Below are positions 40,283 through 51,750 of a stretch of DNA of 64,000 nt, in pieces. Origin of the DNA: Tricholomella constricta (lineage: Eukaryota; Basidiomycota; Agaricomycetes; Agaricales; Lyophyllaceae). A model generated the notes under the pieces. It made no database searches, was not told where the DNA came from, and saw only the letters and a list, made by a program, of their open reading frames with translations. Both the position numbers and the translations under genes were made by a program. The stretch spans positions 248,001 through 312,000 of the forward strand of contig JAACJP010000021.1 of NCBI GenBank assembly GCA_013368375.1, given 5' to 3'. Position 1 is the stretch's first letter. The number at the start of each line of letters is the position of its first letter.

Positions 40283-40570
40283 CTAAGGCGGCCCATGCTG
40301 ATGTCCTTGCTGTATCTCAGTAGTCTCGACATCGCATTCACAGCATGATTGAAAGAAATGGTTTGGGACTGAAGTAGCCTGAGTAAAGTTGACTTGAACA
40401 AAAAATCTGTAGAAGGTCGAATAAAATTGATCAGAAAATAGCCTTGATGACTGTGAAGACGATTGCCATACTCCTTTTCGGCGCTTTCGTTTCGGGTGAG
40501 CACTGAGGCGCATCAACTCGGGAGGCGTGTGTGGCTTTGTTAAATCTACAAGGGCCTGGCCTCTTCGCAT
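40283..40570 (-). CDS. Hypothetical small protein, possibly incomplete
   Basis: 95-codon frame starting MRRGQALVDLTKPHTPPELM with a basic PKRKRRKG patch near residues 26-33, then a less convincing Cys-rich end that may be intronic read-through. It lies 97 bp from, and divergent to, the WDR48-like gene. I do not recognise it. The first 45 residues look like a protein; the remainder may be chance. Confidence 0.3.
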   Translation of the reverse strand: MRRGQALVDLTKPHTPPELMRLSAHPKRKRRKGVWQSSSQSSRLFSDQFYSTFYRFFVQVNFTQATSVPNHFFQSCCECDVETTEIQQGHQHGPP

Positions 40571-40667
40571 GACCGTGCCTGATTGGGTCGGATGAATTCT
40601 GGTTGCCTTAATTTTCGCACAATTTCTGCATGACGGCTAGTCTCTAGTGCCTCGTTTGTCAACGGGA

Positions 40668-43600
40668 ATGGTTCAGCAAAGGCGGCGCGTTTCCTATGTA
40701 ATTCCAGCACCAGTTGAGGCCGTGCCTCGCCTTCAACTTCCGCCGCTTGGAATCTCGCGATTGGGGTCGATCGGACCGCTTCTTATTCCTCTGAAGGACA
40801 CTGTCGAGTCAGAAGCGCGCAAGACGGCCAGGCATCCACGCCACCGGCTAGGCATATCATCTTTGGCTCTGGACACCTCGACTCAGCTTGTAGGCCGGGG
40901 AGCGCCAGAGGGTATCCTCTATTCTGCGGGGAGAGATGGCCTTGTTATGTCGTGGGACCTGGGAATACCCATGAAGAAACGAAAAGAGATGTCTGGTGAT
41001 GGGTTGCGACGCACGGACTTGAGATGGGAGACGTTGACAGGGTGGGTTGATGATTCGATTGACGAAGAGACGGAGGACGGGGACGACAGGTTGCAGAGTG
41101 ATGGGGATATCCTTGGAGAGGTCACCAGGAGGCGCCAGACGAAGGAGTCCTCGTCCAGCCCGTACGAGAATCAGTGGGAGACGGATATTGGCGCGTTCAA
41201 ACCTGGGAAGGTGGGTGCGAATACTTAGCAGAAATCCAGCTTTTAATTCCTCTAGTTAAGCGGAGCGAGTTCCGCCAATGTGCACAGATTGACTCGGACT
41301 GGATAAATGACATGCTATTGTGCAACCATAATCAGACAGGTGCGTTTAAAATCCTTCTGCAAACCTATTCTTAAAGATAGCAGTCGTCTCCGCGTCCTCG
41401 GACGGAACGATCAAATCATGGAACCCGCACTTGCCCAATTCACCCGACCCGTCAACCATCGGCACCCATAGCGATTACGTCCGCTGTCTGACCCATTCGT
41501 ACGTCGCTCCTCGGGCGTCAGACACACCGACTCATAAGTGGCTCGCAGTCGCGAACAGAACTGGGTAGCATCGGGATCCTTTGACCGCACCATCAAACTC
41601 TGGGATCTCTCTCGCTCGGGACAGCAGGATCCGCTCATTACTTTGCACCCACCGGACCCGAACGCACCCAAGTCTTCCATCTATGCGCTTGCAGCAGATC
41701 CGTTCGGCACGACCATCGTATCTGGGTCCCCTGAACGTGTCGTTCGGTTGTGGGACCCTCGGACCGGGAAACGGACAGGTTGAATGATTTTTGTTTCCTT
41801 TATCATTATATCTGACACGCATCATAATAGGAAAACTAGTCGGACATACGGACAACATCCGCGCAATTCTGATATCAGAGGATGCAAAATACGTATGTCT
41901 TGCCTTTCCATGCTAGGCTCACGTCTGACGATGCCTTAGCTATTAACGGGATCTGCAGACGGTATGCTGCGCATCGAAATACTCTGTACAGAGCCTAACC
42001 GTCAATGTAGCATCCATAAAACTCTGGTCCCTAGTTTCGCAGCGTTGCCTTCACACTTTCACACACCACACGGAATCAGTCTGGTCGCTTCACTCCTCGC
42101 ATTCATCGTTAGAAGTTTTCTACTCTGGGGACCGCTCTGGCCTTGTCTGTAAGGTCGATGTAGAAGACTGCTCAGACGTCTCTGAGGGTGAATGTATACT
42201 CCTGTGCCAAGATGCGGATCCGACCACGCCGTCCTCTGATGGCATCAACAAGATCGTGGCTATGGATGATAACCTGCTTTGGACTGCATCAGGCCATTCG
42301 AACATCAAACGATGGCCTGTCCCACAACGGCGGTGCGTGAGGACATCGAGTCTTCTCCTCGATCTGGATGGAGACCGCTATTCAAGGAGTGAATCTCCTG
42401 TTACCTTCAAGCGCAAGAATAGTAACGAATTGCCCTCCGCGGCAAGCACAAGGCCATCTACCGCTCACAGTCCTCGACCTTCGCTAACGGCCTCTGTGCA
42501 ATCTCTCTCTTCGGAGGCATGGCCCGCTCAAACCGACAGAGATGACGACACCCATCTCTATGGCATACCTTTCGAGAGTCTAGTCCGGCTGATATCTCCC
42601 AACGAAGCTTTCGGGTACATCTCAGGTCGGACACGGGATTCTGAAGTTGCGACTCTGTACTCCGCAGCGTCTATTAAATCGGTGCCGCGGACGAACCCTA
42701 TGCGCGCGCCTGTTGCAGCCACCCCCGTCCAGCAGACACACGCTAGCCCGCTGCGAAGCGCGCGGACTGAGGAAACGGTGCAGCCATCTAGCACGGCGCG
42801 TGCAGATTACGAGGAAAGAGAGCTTGCCAGTGATGCTATACCCCTGCACTCTGAGCCAGAGGAAATAATCCAGGGCGATCATGGGCTGGTACGCTCCATC
42901 ATACTCAATGATAGGATGCATGCTCTCACCGTGGATACCTCTGGTGAGGTAGCTGTGTGGGATATTGTCCGCGGAACATGTCGGGGCCGCTTTTGTCGTG
43001 ATGACGTGGCGGCGTTGAGCATTACTGGAAGCTGGGCTGGAGGGAGTGGTGGAGAGAGGGAACGCAGCCCGAGGGAAGCGTTAGAGGCAGTGAGGGAGAG
43101 GATCGAGGGCGAGGCTGTGGTTTCCTCATGGTCTACAGCGGATACAAAAGCTGGTGTCTTGACGATTCACCTGACTGAGAGGTGCTTTGAAGCTGAGGTC
43201 TACGCAGATGAAGTTGGGTATGCCAACGATCGGCGGTTCAATGACGAGTCTAAGAGTTAGTCATCAGTTGCTCGTCGATCAACAATTTGCTTTTTTGACA
43301 CTTTTTCTAGTCAACCTCGGCAAGTGGGTGTTGCGTAATCTTTTCTTAGGATTCATACGAGAGGAGCAGCGTACACGGCGGGGCCAGGACGAAAGCCATA
43401 GCCCTGAGGGATTACTTGTTCCCAGCCTAAGCCGTATCAATGCCCCCAATCATGCGCACACCGACGAAATATCTCAATCTCCTGTTAGCTCAGAACCCAC
43501 CAGGAAGGCTTCGACTGTTTTTTCGAGAGGCATCGTCGTGCAATCGCCCAAAATCATTCCAGCCTTGCCGCCGACCGCAGCCCCACTAATGCGCGCCTCG

Positions 43601-44849
43601 CCATTACTGACTCCATTGATACCCCTGCATATAAAGGAAGCTACTCTCCCCATCATACCTCAATCCCCGTTTGTCCGAAGTAATGACGCAACGCCCATGC
43701 CACGGCGACACCGCTCAGCTACTGTCGACGAAGGCGAGACCCCTGTGGTGCCCACTCCATCTGCAAACAACAGCCACGGCGATTACTTCGCTATTCGAAC
43801 CCGCCAGCCATCGCTGTCTGGAGCTGTCCCGCCTATGGACGAATTGTCTGGCTGGGGAGGGCCAGGCAAGGCGGACGTTCAAAACCTCATCAGTCCGGGT
43901 GGCGGCCTTATGGGTCGCCTCAAAAACTTTGGAAAAACCAAGCGGCCTCCGAGTGAGGTCACTAGCTCACCTGTTATTGGCCCAACTGGACCACTCACTG
44001 ATGCGGCGGCCGTACCAGAGGTCCGTCTTCCTAGCTTGTCGCCAGTGTCTAAAACCGTATTGACATTGAGTTCATAGATTGGTTCCCGCCCAATCGAGAT
44101 AGATATAACGAAGACGGCGTCGCAAGTTTTACTCTCTGGTCCCATCACTCCGCCAACCTCAGCCGAGGCACCGACCTTCTCCATCCCACTCAACGTGGCA
44201 CTTCATATATCGGAGGAAGCCGAGCCAAGCTTCACGATGGTGTACCGCGGCACGGTAGCTAGCACTAAGCATGATGTGCAGGCCCTCGAGGAAGCTATGC
44301 CGCTGTGGCTTATGGAGTGTTTATTGTTGAATAAGCTGCCGCCTCTTTCTACACACCCGAAGATCAGCTTCGTCCTACTGCCCTGGCCCACGCCTAACCC
44401 CGCAGACCAGCTCCCAGAGCTTCTGAATACGTGAGATTGCATTCGCTTCACCAGCACCACGTGTTACTGAATGTAGGCATTGGTTAGATCCCAGTCGAAG
44501 CTCACCTCTAGTCGATACTTGCGGGTCCGGAAACTCGTCATTCATGTGCGTGTGCTCATTTGCCGCCTCGACGACTGAGGCCGGCACCGATAAACCTTGC
44601 TAACATCGTTCACGCGTATTCAAGGTTCAAGAGAAACTGGGCAAGATATCACCTCATGCACACGAGCCTTCGTCGCATTCCCGTGCCGCTGAAGACGAGT
44701 ATGAGATCCTGTGCAACGATGTGCTATTGCACCTTGGCATGAGCCTGGCTGTGGTGCGCCAGTATGTGTGGAAGCAGAGCACGGAGCTGATCATGTATTA
44801 TCGCCGCAAACCGTCGTTACCGCCGGAGGACCTTCGTCACGGGGTGTGA
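40668..44849 (+). CDS. WDR48/Duf1-like WD40 protein, deubiquitinase cofactor, 11 exons
   Basis: Exons: 40668-41210, 41288-41339, 41384-41498, 41549-41778, 41831-41892, 41940-41961, 42011-43255, 43311 to about 44011 or 44020, 44078-44430, 44488-44545, 44625-44849; phases agree throughout. WD repeats are visible as [47 protein letters not shown] and [12 protein letters not shown]. The rest is a WDR48-type C-terminal half: [20 protein letters not shown], a disordered linker, then the conserved end with [10 protein letters not shown] and [19 protein letters not shown]. Family knowledge: WDR48/Duf1 proteins bind and activate USP-class deubiquitinases. The N-terminus [13 protein letters not shown] is typical. 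Exon 6 is only 22 nt, and intron 2 is 41-44 nt depending on the AG used. The exon 8 donor is uncertain. Confidence 0.85.
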
Positions 44850-45533
44850 ATGTAGTGAGCGAGTTCCGACTCGGTCAAGGCGGGTCGTTCTTTGTAATGT
44901 AGACTGTTGCATTCATATTTTTTATTTATAGTTATGTGGGCTAGAGCTTCTTGGGGCGAGCCAATGGCAGAAGGGGTGCCAAGCATCATGTAGGAGAATT
45001 CGAGGGAGGTAGAATGGTGGCGGTTACGGCGACATTGCCACACTGATACATGCCGTTTCCAGTGCGGGTCTGCTTGTGAACTCCTTTCGGCCCATTGAAA
45101 GTGAACTTTCCGGGTGTGTCTCCGGGTCCACCATGACGTCTTGACTGAACAAGTTTCAGAAAGATATTATTCACAGGTATTCCGACAAAGGGATTGAAGG
45201 ACAAATTTATGACCTGTCTTATTTTGCGCCATGAAAACTAATGTTGCTAGCGCATGGAAGTCAGCCCCTCTTCACGATGTCTGGGATATACTTGACTTTT
45301 TCATGTGGAAAACGTTGGCCCAGATTAGGTGACGTCTTGAGTGGCGTGGCTGGCGTATAGGAGGACCGCTCAGCAAACGATGTTCTCAGCGAACCCATTT
45401 TCACCTTTGAGACCTCGGTGCTCCATGACCGCGAGATGACGACCAAATGCATCTCGCCCCCCTTTTCGCGGCTGCATAAAAAGCCGCCTTCTCTAGACCT
45501 GGACATCTGCCCTCTTCCCATCCATCCGCCAGT
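44850..45533. other. Intergenic region, nothing recognised
   Basis: About 680 bp holding the end of the WDR48-like transcript and the promoter of the DUF5648 gene. Only chance frames. Confidence 0.4.
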
Positions 45534-46233
45534 ATGAAACTCAGTCTTGCCTTTTGACCGCACTCGCTGGCTGCGTTATTGCCAGTACCATCCCCGACGG
45601 TGGTGGCCTTCATCAGCGCGATGTCGTCGACATTGAAGTTGCTGACGACGTTACTGACATCGATGATGTCTTCAAACGCGACGTTGTTGATGTTGATAAT
45701 GACGTTGATGTTTTTGAGCGTGACATTATTGAAGTTGAACTTGAGGTAAGTACCAGCTGTTTGGATGATTTGTTGCCTATACTCACTTATTGTTTTTTAG
45801 ACCAGAAACCTCTCAGGGAGGTGGTGGTCAAGGAGGCAGGCCCAGGAGATGTCACACCCGCAGTCAAGCTACTCCCTGGGTCCGGCGCGGCAACTACCCC
45901 TTCTCCACCACGCGCGTTGTGGGCTTTTTCTTCTCCTCCAGAAGATTCAACACCATTGCCGTCTTCTTCTTGTTCAACGCCCGTAACGACGATTTCTTCT
46001 ACACCACCAGTTCCTCCGAGCGCAATAATGCTATTCGTAACCTCGGCTACCAGAACAGGGGGACTACCGGCTTTATCTTTATTGATCAGCGCTTCGGTGG
46101 TAGGCCCTTGTACCGTCTCTATAACCGCAGGAGACGTCAGCACTTCTACACCACCTCCCAATCTGAGAGGTCTAATGCGAAGCGCAACGGTTGGAACGAC
46201 GAGGGCATCACTGGGTACCTTTTCTCCTCCTAA
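45534..46233 (+). pseudogene. Secreted DUF5648-repeat protein with a one-base break in its signal peptide
   Basis: The ATG at 45534 starts a signal-peptide-like MKLSLAF but meets TGA at once. Restoring one T in the TTTT run near 45551-45554 would join it to LTALAGCVIAS, an obvious signal-peptide continuation. The mature part has a short acidic propeptide with three spaced basic sites (HQRDVVD, FKRDVVD, FERDIIE). An intron follows (45746-45816, GTAAGT...CTCAG, phase 0), then two DUF5648-type units with FYTTSSSERNNAI, GTTGFIFI, HFYTTSQSER and GITGYLF. DUF5648 occurs in secreted fungal proteins, often beside lectins or hydrolases. It may be a sequencing error in a homopolymer or a young pseudogene. 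A longer read-through frame in the other phase is a shadow. Confidence 0.7.
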
Positions 46234-46743
46234 ATTCGTTCGTATCAAGTATATGATCTTGCGGTCTGTCAAGCACTGATCGTTCGTCCTGCCCAGTTTG
46301 TACAATCCTTTAGATTTTCTTTTTATGTGCTCCTCGTTCTCATCATTTCTATAATCAATCCTAGTTTACTATAGACAAAATTTATCCACGGAAACTTCTT
46401 TTCTACCTTCGATCTCCCATCATCCCACTCTTTCTGATCACGATCCTCCACCATCATTCGCACATGCACACCCGGATTGAGTCATAACCCTCTTTTTATC
46501 AATACTGTATTCACCGACGACACTGTACTACGTGGGCTGCAGTTCCGCTTGTACCTTGTCATACTGGTAATTTCATCATCCGATTCGTTGATCATTCGGA
46601 ATGGATGGATGGATGGATTATGATATATGAGGATTGGGAGTTAATAACGTTAAGCATTGATGCAATATTGATATCGATGTTGTAGTAAGTAGCCAAACAC
46701 GTCCCACAATATTTGAAATTCAAGTTCCCGCATACTACTACAT
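46234..46743. other. Intergenic region
   Basis: About 510 bp, A/T-rich, with a short TGGA microsatellite (ATGGATGGATGGATGG) near 46600. No gene seen; it holds the terminator of the preceding gene and the promoter of the next. Confidence 0.4.
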
Positions 46744-47714
46744 ATGCTCTTCCGCCCGTCATCCGTAGCGCTTGCGAAAGCCAAGTCCTCCTCGACCGCA
46801 TGGCTCGCGCGTCAATTCCGCGATCCTTATGTCAAACAACGTCTTTCTGACCCCCGCTCGTACCGCGCCCGCTCTGCCTTTAAGCTCCTCGAGATTGACA
46901 ACCAGTGGGACGAGTTCCTCTCCAAACCCGACGTCAAAGCTGTCGTGGATCTCGGCGCTGCGCCCGGGGGATGGAGCCAGGTCGTTGCGGGAAAATTAGG
47001 ATGGGATGAAGCCCGACCACATGAGCCGACCGGCGGGCTTGTCCATGGGGAGAAGAGCGCAGAACTCACGAACGAGCACGGCACCTGGAGCGTCCCAAAA
47101 TTTCCATCTAGACGAAGAAAGCAAGAAGACTTGCTGGCCTTTGACCCTTTGAACATCGACGACGTGGACGAGGGCGCCCAAAACGAGGGTCGTGGAACGA
47201 TTGTCGCGGTGGACCTTCTGCGCATGCAGCCAATCCATGGCGTGCACTGCATCCAGGGGGATTTTCTCTCGCCGGAGGTGGAGACGCTTGTCCATGGGCT
47301 GCTGAGCGTGAAGGGGAACCTGGAAGGCAAGGTCGATGTAATCCTCTCTGACATGGCTGCGAATGCGTCGGGGAATGACGTACGCGACATTGAGTCGAGC
47401 CTCCAGATCTGCAGGGGCGTGTTTGAGTTTGCGAGGCGGAACCTGCGGTCTGCAGAGAGCATTGGGCGGAGGCGCGGCGGGGTCCTTCTGTACGTCTCTC
47501 ATCGCCTTCAGTCATCTATTGTTCATGTGAATTGACGATTTAACGACGTTTTCTTCTCAGGATGAAGCATTTCACGCATCCGCTGCTGCAGAAATTCCGC
47601 ACTGAGATGCTGATGCCAAATTTCAACGACGTCAAGTACATCAAGCCTGGTTCGAGCCGTGGTGACTCCAGGGAAGGGTATTTTTTGTGCCAAGGATGGA
47701 AGGGGGATGCATAG
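46744..47714 (+). CDS. MRM2: FtsJ-type rRNA 2'-O-methyltransferase, MRM2-like
   Basis: Exons 46744-47489 and 47561-47714 (intron 71 nt, GTACGT...CTCAG, phase 2), 299 aa. The SAM-binding motif VDLGAAPGGWSQ follows RSAFKLLEI. The catalytic K-D-K-E tetrad is visible as RSAF-K, ILS-D-MA, LLM-K-HF and SR-E-GYF. Family knowledge: MRM2/RrmJ enzymes methylate the 2'-O of a uridine in the large mitochondrial or bacterial rRNA A-loop. The N-terminus (SSVALAKAKSSSTAWLAR) is basic and hydroxylated with few acids, suiting a mitochondrial presequence. A longer-than-usual insert (about 100-140) lies between motif I and the acidic loop. The start is set by the first ATG, and the frame is clean. Confidence 0.9.
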
Positions 47715-48393
47715 TAGCTCGACGCCCACCATGTCGTTGAACTCATTACCAGCGCCAGTGCTGCAGTCGCCGAGCTTTACTCACCGGTACCGATGCGCGG
47801 CACCTCACCCTGATATGCCGCTGCTCATAGCAGCGCCGCAAGCCTAGCCAGGCGGGGCATCTCCGCACGGACACCCCGCAGGCCTCGGGGCCATTCTATC
47901 TACGGGTTAGAGTGTGTGTTAAAGGGTATTTGGATGGAACACTGTGTACCACTACACGAGGTTAGCCGCTTAGGGTTTATGGAGCGAAGCCCTAGCCCCC
48001 CTTGGTTGGGGGGGCCCCTTGCATTGGCAATATTCGGATGTTAGAGTGTGTGCAAGGACCCTCTGGATCAACCATGCATGCTAAGAATTCTAATAATCTT
48101 AAAAGCTGCCCCATGGGCATGGGGCCAACTGGCCGTAAAATATTTTAAGTGTCAAAGCAGACAGTCATGACTGGCCGTAACTGGCCGTCAACTGGCCGTA
48201 CTAGATGGCCGTTGACAGGCCATATCCTGACTGCAACTGGCCGCTCACTTCATTATAGTGTTAAAGATTGTCTCATGGGTATACTAGAAGAGAGCTATGT
48301 AATATTAATAAAAATCGAGGCCGGGAATTTTCTGTCTAGATAACCGAACCGGAAGATTTCTGTTGCATTCACGCTCAGCCATTACGCGGGAGC
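47715..48393. other. Gene-free stretch with transposon-like repeats
   Basis: About 680 bp. Two copies of TTAGAGTGTGTG at 47905-48060 and a cluster of TGGCCGT motifs (separate entry) suggest the end of a decayed DNA transposon. No coding potential. Confidence 0.4.
48128..48245. repeat. Cluster of TGGCCGT motifs
   Basis: About six ACTGGCCGT-like units within 118 bp, mostly in one direction and some back to back (AACTGGCCGTCAACTGGCCG). Such clusters resemble subterminal transposase-binding arrays of hAT elements. Neither terminal repeats nor a target duplication were found. Confidence 0.5.
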
Positions 48394-49404
48394 TTGCTTG
48401 GGACGAAGCCACCCGGAATCCTTTGCGCCGCCAACGCCGACCCAGACCGATTTGCAACCCCGCCGGATGGGCAAAAAGCAAAATCAAAGTCGAAGATCAG
48501 AATATATCTGTTGAGCTTCACACAAATTGAAAAGGCTTACTACGATGGGCTGTGCCCGAAGACGACATTCGGCGAGAACGAGGTGATCAGGCGTGCAACG
48601 CCACCAACTTCATTGGGATTTGGATGGAAAGTACTTGTAAATTCTACCGTGACTATCCATCCAAATCCCAATGCTGGACAGCCAACTTGCACAACCTGTC
48701 GATGCGCCAGGGTTCCGAGACACATAACTACTTCACGAGCCACGATGGTCAAGTCCGATACCCCGAGACCTATCGACACTTTCGACAACCCTCACATCGA
48801 AGGTGGGCTACCTCCTCCAGGGTATCGACCTCCCCCGGACGTTGTCACAGGCCAGTGACGCACCCGATCTTGCAACATCGGCGGACTCCTCATTAGCAAC
48901 GACGAGGGCCGCAGATGGTTCAAAGATACCTACAACATCGAGCTCGCCGATCACCACCGCCAGGATGGGAACGTCCGCCTGCGACTCAATCCGCTACTCA
49001 AAGAGAAGAACATCGACGCGTACAGCTGCCATACCGCCCCGCGCAGGTTGGAGGGTGTCATCTGCGACTGGCTCATCGTCACGCAAATACTACTTGGTCC
49101 CTTCGTTCACAACGGCCCGGATTACTATGAAGAGGTTTATGACGAGAAAATGAAACCCGTTCCGGGTGTGAAGGAGGAGAAAGTAAAAGCACAGTTGAAG
49201 AAGGAATTTGGTATGTGTCGTGTTTTGTGGACGTCCCAGACCGAACTCAGATCCTTCAGGAATCCATCCATGCGGTTTCAAGAGCTACTACTCGGATTGG
49301 TACTACTAGTGGCTCGTAGCCAATGTGTTAAAGTCAAGTGGCTGGCATACGTAATTCCCGTTTTTCTTGTTTTCTTTCTGTACAACCGTTGGACAAACCA
49401 ATAG
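48394..49404 (+). pseudogene. Unrecognised gene, frame broken by an in-frame TGA
   Basis: A frame from 48394 runs through GGLPPPGYRPPPDVVTGQ, stops at TGA (48856-48858), and continues in the same frame with NIGGLLISNDEGRRWF and then RLEGVICDWLIVTQILLGPF (hydrophobic), a charged YDEKMKPVPGVKEEKVKAQ and a possible intron (GTATGT near 49211). A further hydrophobic segment (LAYVIPVFLVFFLYN) closes it. The two hydrophobic stretches suggest a membrane protein. The reading is protein-like on both sides of the stop, so this is either a pseudogene or a gene with an intron I have not placed. I cannot name the family. A perfect 63-bp hairpin lies inside it. Confidence 0.4.
48611..48673. repeat. Perfect 18-bp inverted repeat with 27-nt loop
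   Basis: CATTGGGATTTGGATGGA (48611-48628) is exactly repeated in reverse complement at 48656-48673. It falls inside an apparent reading frame. Confidence 0.8.
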
Positions 49405-49638
49405 CAGCGGTCGCCGAAAAGCACTTGTTCGAGACGCTTTCACTTGTCTGTGAGGCCCCGAGCTCTCCGAGAGTCCCATATCGCACACATGTGTTCTCAG
49501 GCTCAAAATGCTAATATGATCCCATACTCTTCTTTCCTAACAGACGTTGCCACCTGACCCGATGTCCACTCTCAGGACATCTGAAGTCACCGTGTCTTCT
49601 CACATGCGGCTTTCCGCCGTTCCGCTGTACTCTGAACC

Positions 49639-51750
49639 ATGGCCCCAAAAATCCGCCCCTCGTCGTCGGATGAGAAACAACTCAGTACGGACGCCGTCAT
49701 CGATGCCCAGCAAGTGGACGAGATTGACCAGGGCCCACCTGATGGTGGGCTGGTGGCATGGATGACGATTGCGGGCGGATGGCTCATTTATTTCTGTGGC
49801 CTTGGGTGCGTGGCTGACTTCCATGCGTTATCTATCGCTGTTGATGCGTCAGTCGTTGAAAGGTTCTTCAATGCTTATGGGTAAATGATTTCCAGCTCTC
49901 ACCTTCCAGTGTGTATCCAACCCCCAGCTGAAATCGTGTCCCAGCGTCTTCCAAGGTTAGCAGGCCTTATGGCTTTGTAGGTCGATAGGGTACATTTATG
50001 ATGCGACAGACTTCTACGTGCGCAAGTTTCTCACTAACAAGACGCCCTCCGAGATCGCGTGCGTTCTCCCTTTCAACACTCACTACGGGACTCACTTCAT
50101 ATCGTACACAGGTGGATTGGCAGCTTTGAGATCGCGCTGCAGTTCTTCCTCGGTATTCCTGTCGGTATCGCATTCGATGCCGGGTACTTGTACGTCTTGC
50201 CCTCCCCTTTCCATAACTCTCAAGTAATATCGGCACAACAGCCACCATCTCATGATAGGCGGCTCCCTCGTGTACTGCTTCTCGCTCTTCATGGTGTCCC
50301 TCGCGCAGCCGGGGCAGTACTACCAAGTGCATCCCCGTTCTGGCTGACAGCAACGGTGTAGAGTGCTCACATACAGAGCCTGCAGATCTTCCTCGCGCAG
50401 GGCGTGGGTATGGGCCTTGGCCTCGCCATGACCTTCCTTCCCGTGCTCACCGTCGTTGCGCACCACTTCTCCCGTCGGCGGGGATTTGCTATCGGGATCA
50501 TGACTTCTGGTGGGTGTGCACCTCTTTTCTCTCCCTTCCTCGTTCAAGTTTATGCGGTACGACGATCCCAGGTGCTTCCATAGGCGGCATCGTCTTCCCC
50601 ATCATGCTCAACAAGCTCATATTCGGCCCCCAGGGCTTTGCGACCGGCGTGCGCGCCACAGCTGCTGTGATCACGGGGCTCCTTGTGATTGCGAATCTGC
50701 TCATGCGGACTCGCCCGCCTGTGCTGAGGGAGGGCGACCCGAGGCTGAGGCGCACGCCTGTCAGTGTGCTCCTGAAGGATGTGCCGTATATGACTTGTGT
50801 GGTGTCAGGTGTTTTACTGACTCTGGGGATATTTTATCCTAGTAAGTATATGAAGAGATCTTTAGGATGGAACGGTGGCTGATAGTTATTGCCCCGGGGA
50901 ATGATTGTACAGTCTTCTACCTCCAGCTGTTCTCGATCAAACACGGCATCGACCAGAACCTGGCTTTCTACATAGTCCGTGCTCCATTCCTCACACACGC
51001 TCTCCTCCCCCCCCTCCTCCCCGGGCGTGTACTGTAAATTGATTGTTGTTTTTGCGATTGCAGGTATCCTTCATCAATGCCGGCGGGTTCTTCGGCCGCC
51101 TTGTCCCAAATTTCCTTGCGGACAAGGTGGGGAGCTATAACGTGCTCATCCCAGCGAGCTTCGCATGTGCGGCCCTCGTGCTTGCCATCCTCGGCGTGCG
51201 CGATGCCGCGGGGGCGATCGTGGTTGCGCTCTTGTATGGGGCCATGAACGGCGCGCGTGAGCCTCACCCCTCCTTCTTTGCTGCTGAACCCGCGGCGTTG
51301 GAATACGGGAGGCTGATGATGTGTATGTATACAATGCAGATATATCGGTCACGCCGGCGCTGCTGTCGGACATCTCAAGCGACGTCAGCGAAGTCGGGTG
51401 CATGTTTGCTTTGCTTTCCCCCTTCCATCCCCCCCCTGTGGGCGACGCTGACGGGGCTGCCTGTGCCCAGAATCCGCATGGGCCTTTATTTCTCCTTCAT
51501 CGGTACGTGGCCTCCCCGTCTCCGTTCGCGCATCGCTTCCAGGCTGATACGTACGGGACGCGTGCGGTTTCCAGCTGCAGCAGCCCTCTTTGGCCAGCCC
51601 ATCAGCGGGGCGCTGCTGACGGACAAGTTTATCTGGTGGCGCGGGACGGTGTTCAGCGGCGCGTGTCTCGTCGCGGGCGCGGTCGTGCTCATGTGGAGCC
51701 GGTATTTGTTCTTGAGGCGGAAGGGCGGGGGGCAGCTCCAGTGGATATGA
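49639..51750 (+). CDS. MFS transporter, monocarboxylate-transporter-like family, about 11 exons
   Basis: Well-placed exons: 50112-50189, 50242-50326, 50386-50509, 50572-50841, 50914-50975, 51064-51256, 51340-51397, 51471-51502, 51575-51750, with the first from 49639 and one ending at 50058. The N-terminal PDGGLVAWMTIAGGWLIYF is the MCT signature near TM1. Others: SWIGSFEI-like WIGSFEIALQFFLGIP, GLGLAMTFLPVLTVVAHHF, RRGFAIGIMTSGASIGGIVFP, FINAGGFFGRLVPNFLADK and FGQPISGALLT; twelve helices are expected. Fungal relatives (Mch-type) move carboxylates or riboflavin at the plasma membrane; the substrate is not deducible here. The region between 49880 and 49997, where VYQDFY is expected, does not read cleanly, so the second exon may be damaged. 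Confidence 0.75.

Noticed and set aside
45554..46279. 241-codon plus-strand frame across the DUF5648 gene
   Set aside because: It reads straight through the intron donor GTAAGT and then follows the wrong phase; the DUF5648 motifs lie in the other frame after the splice.
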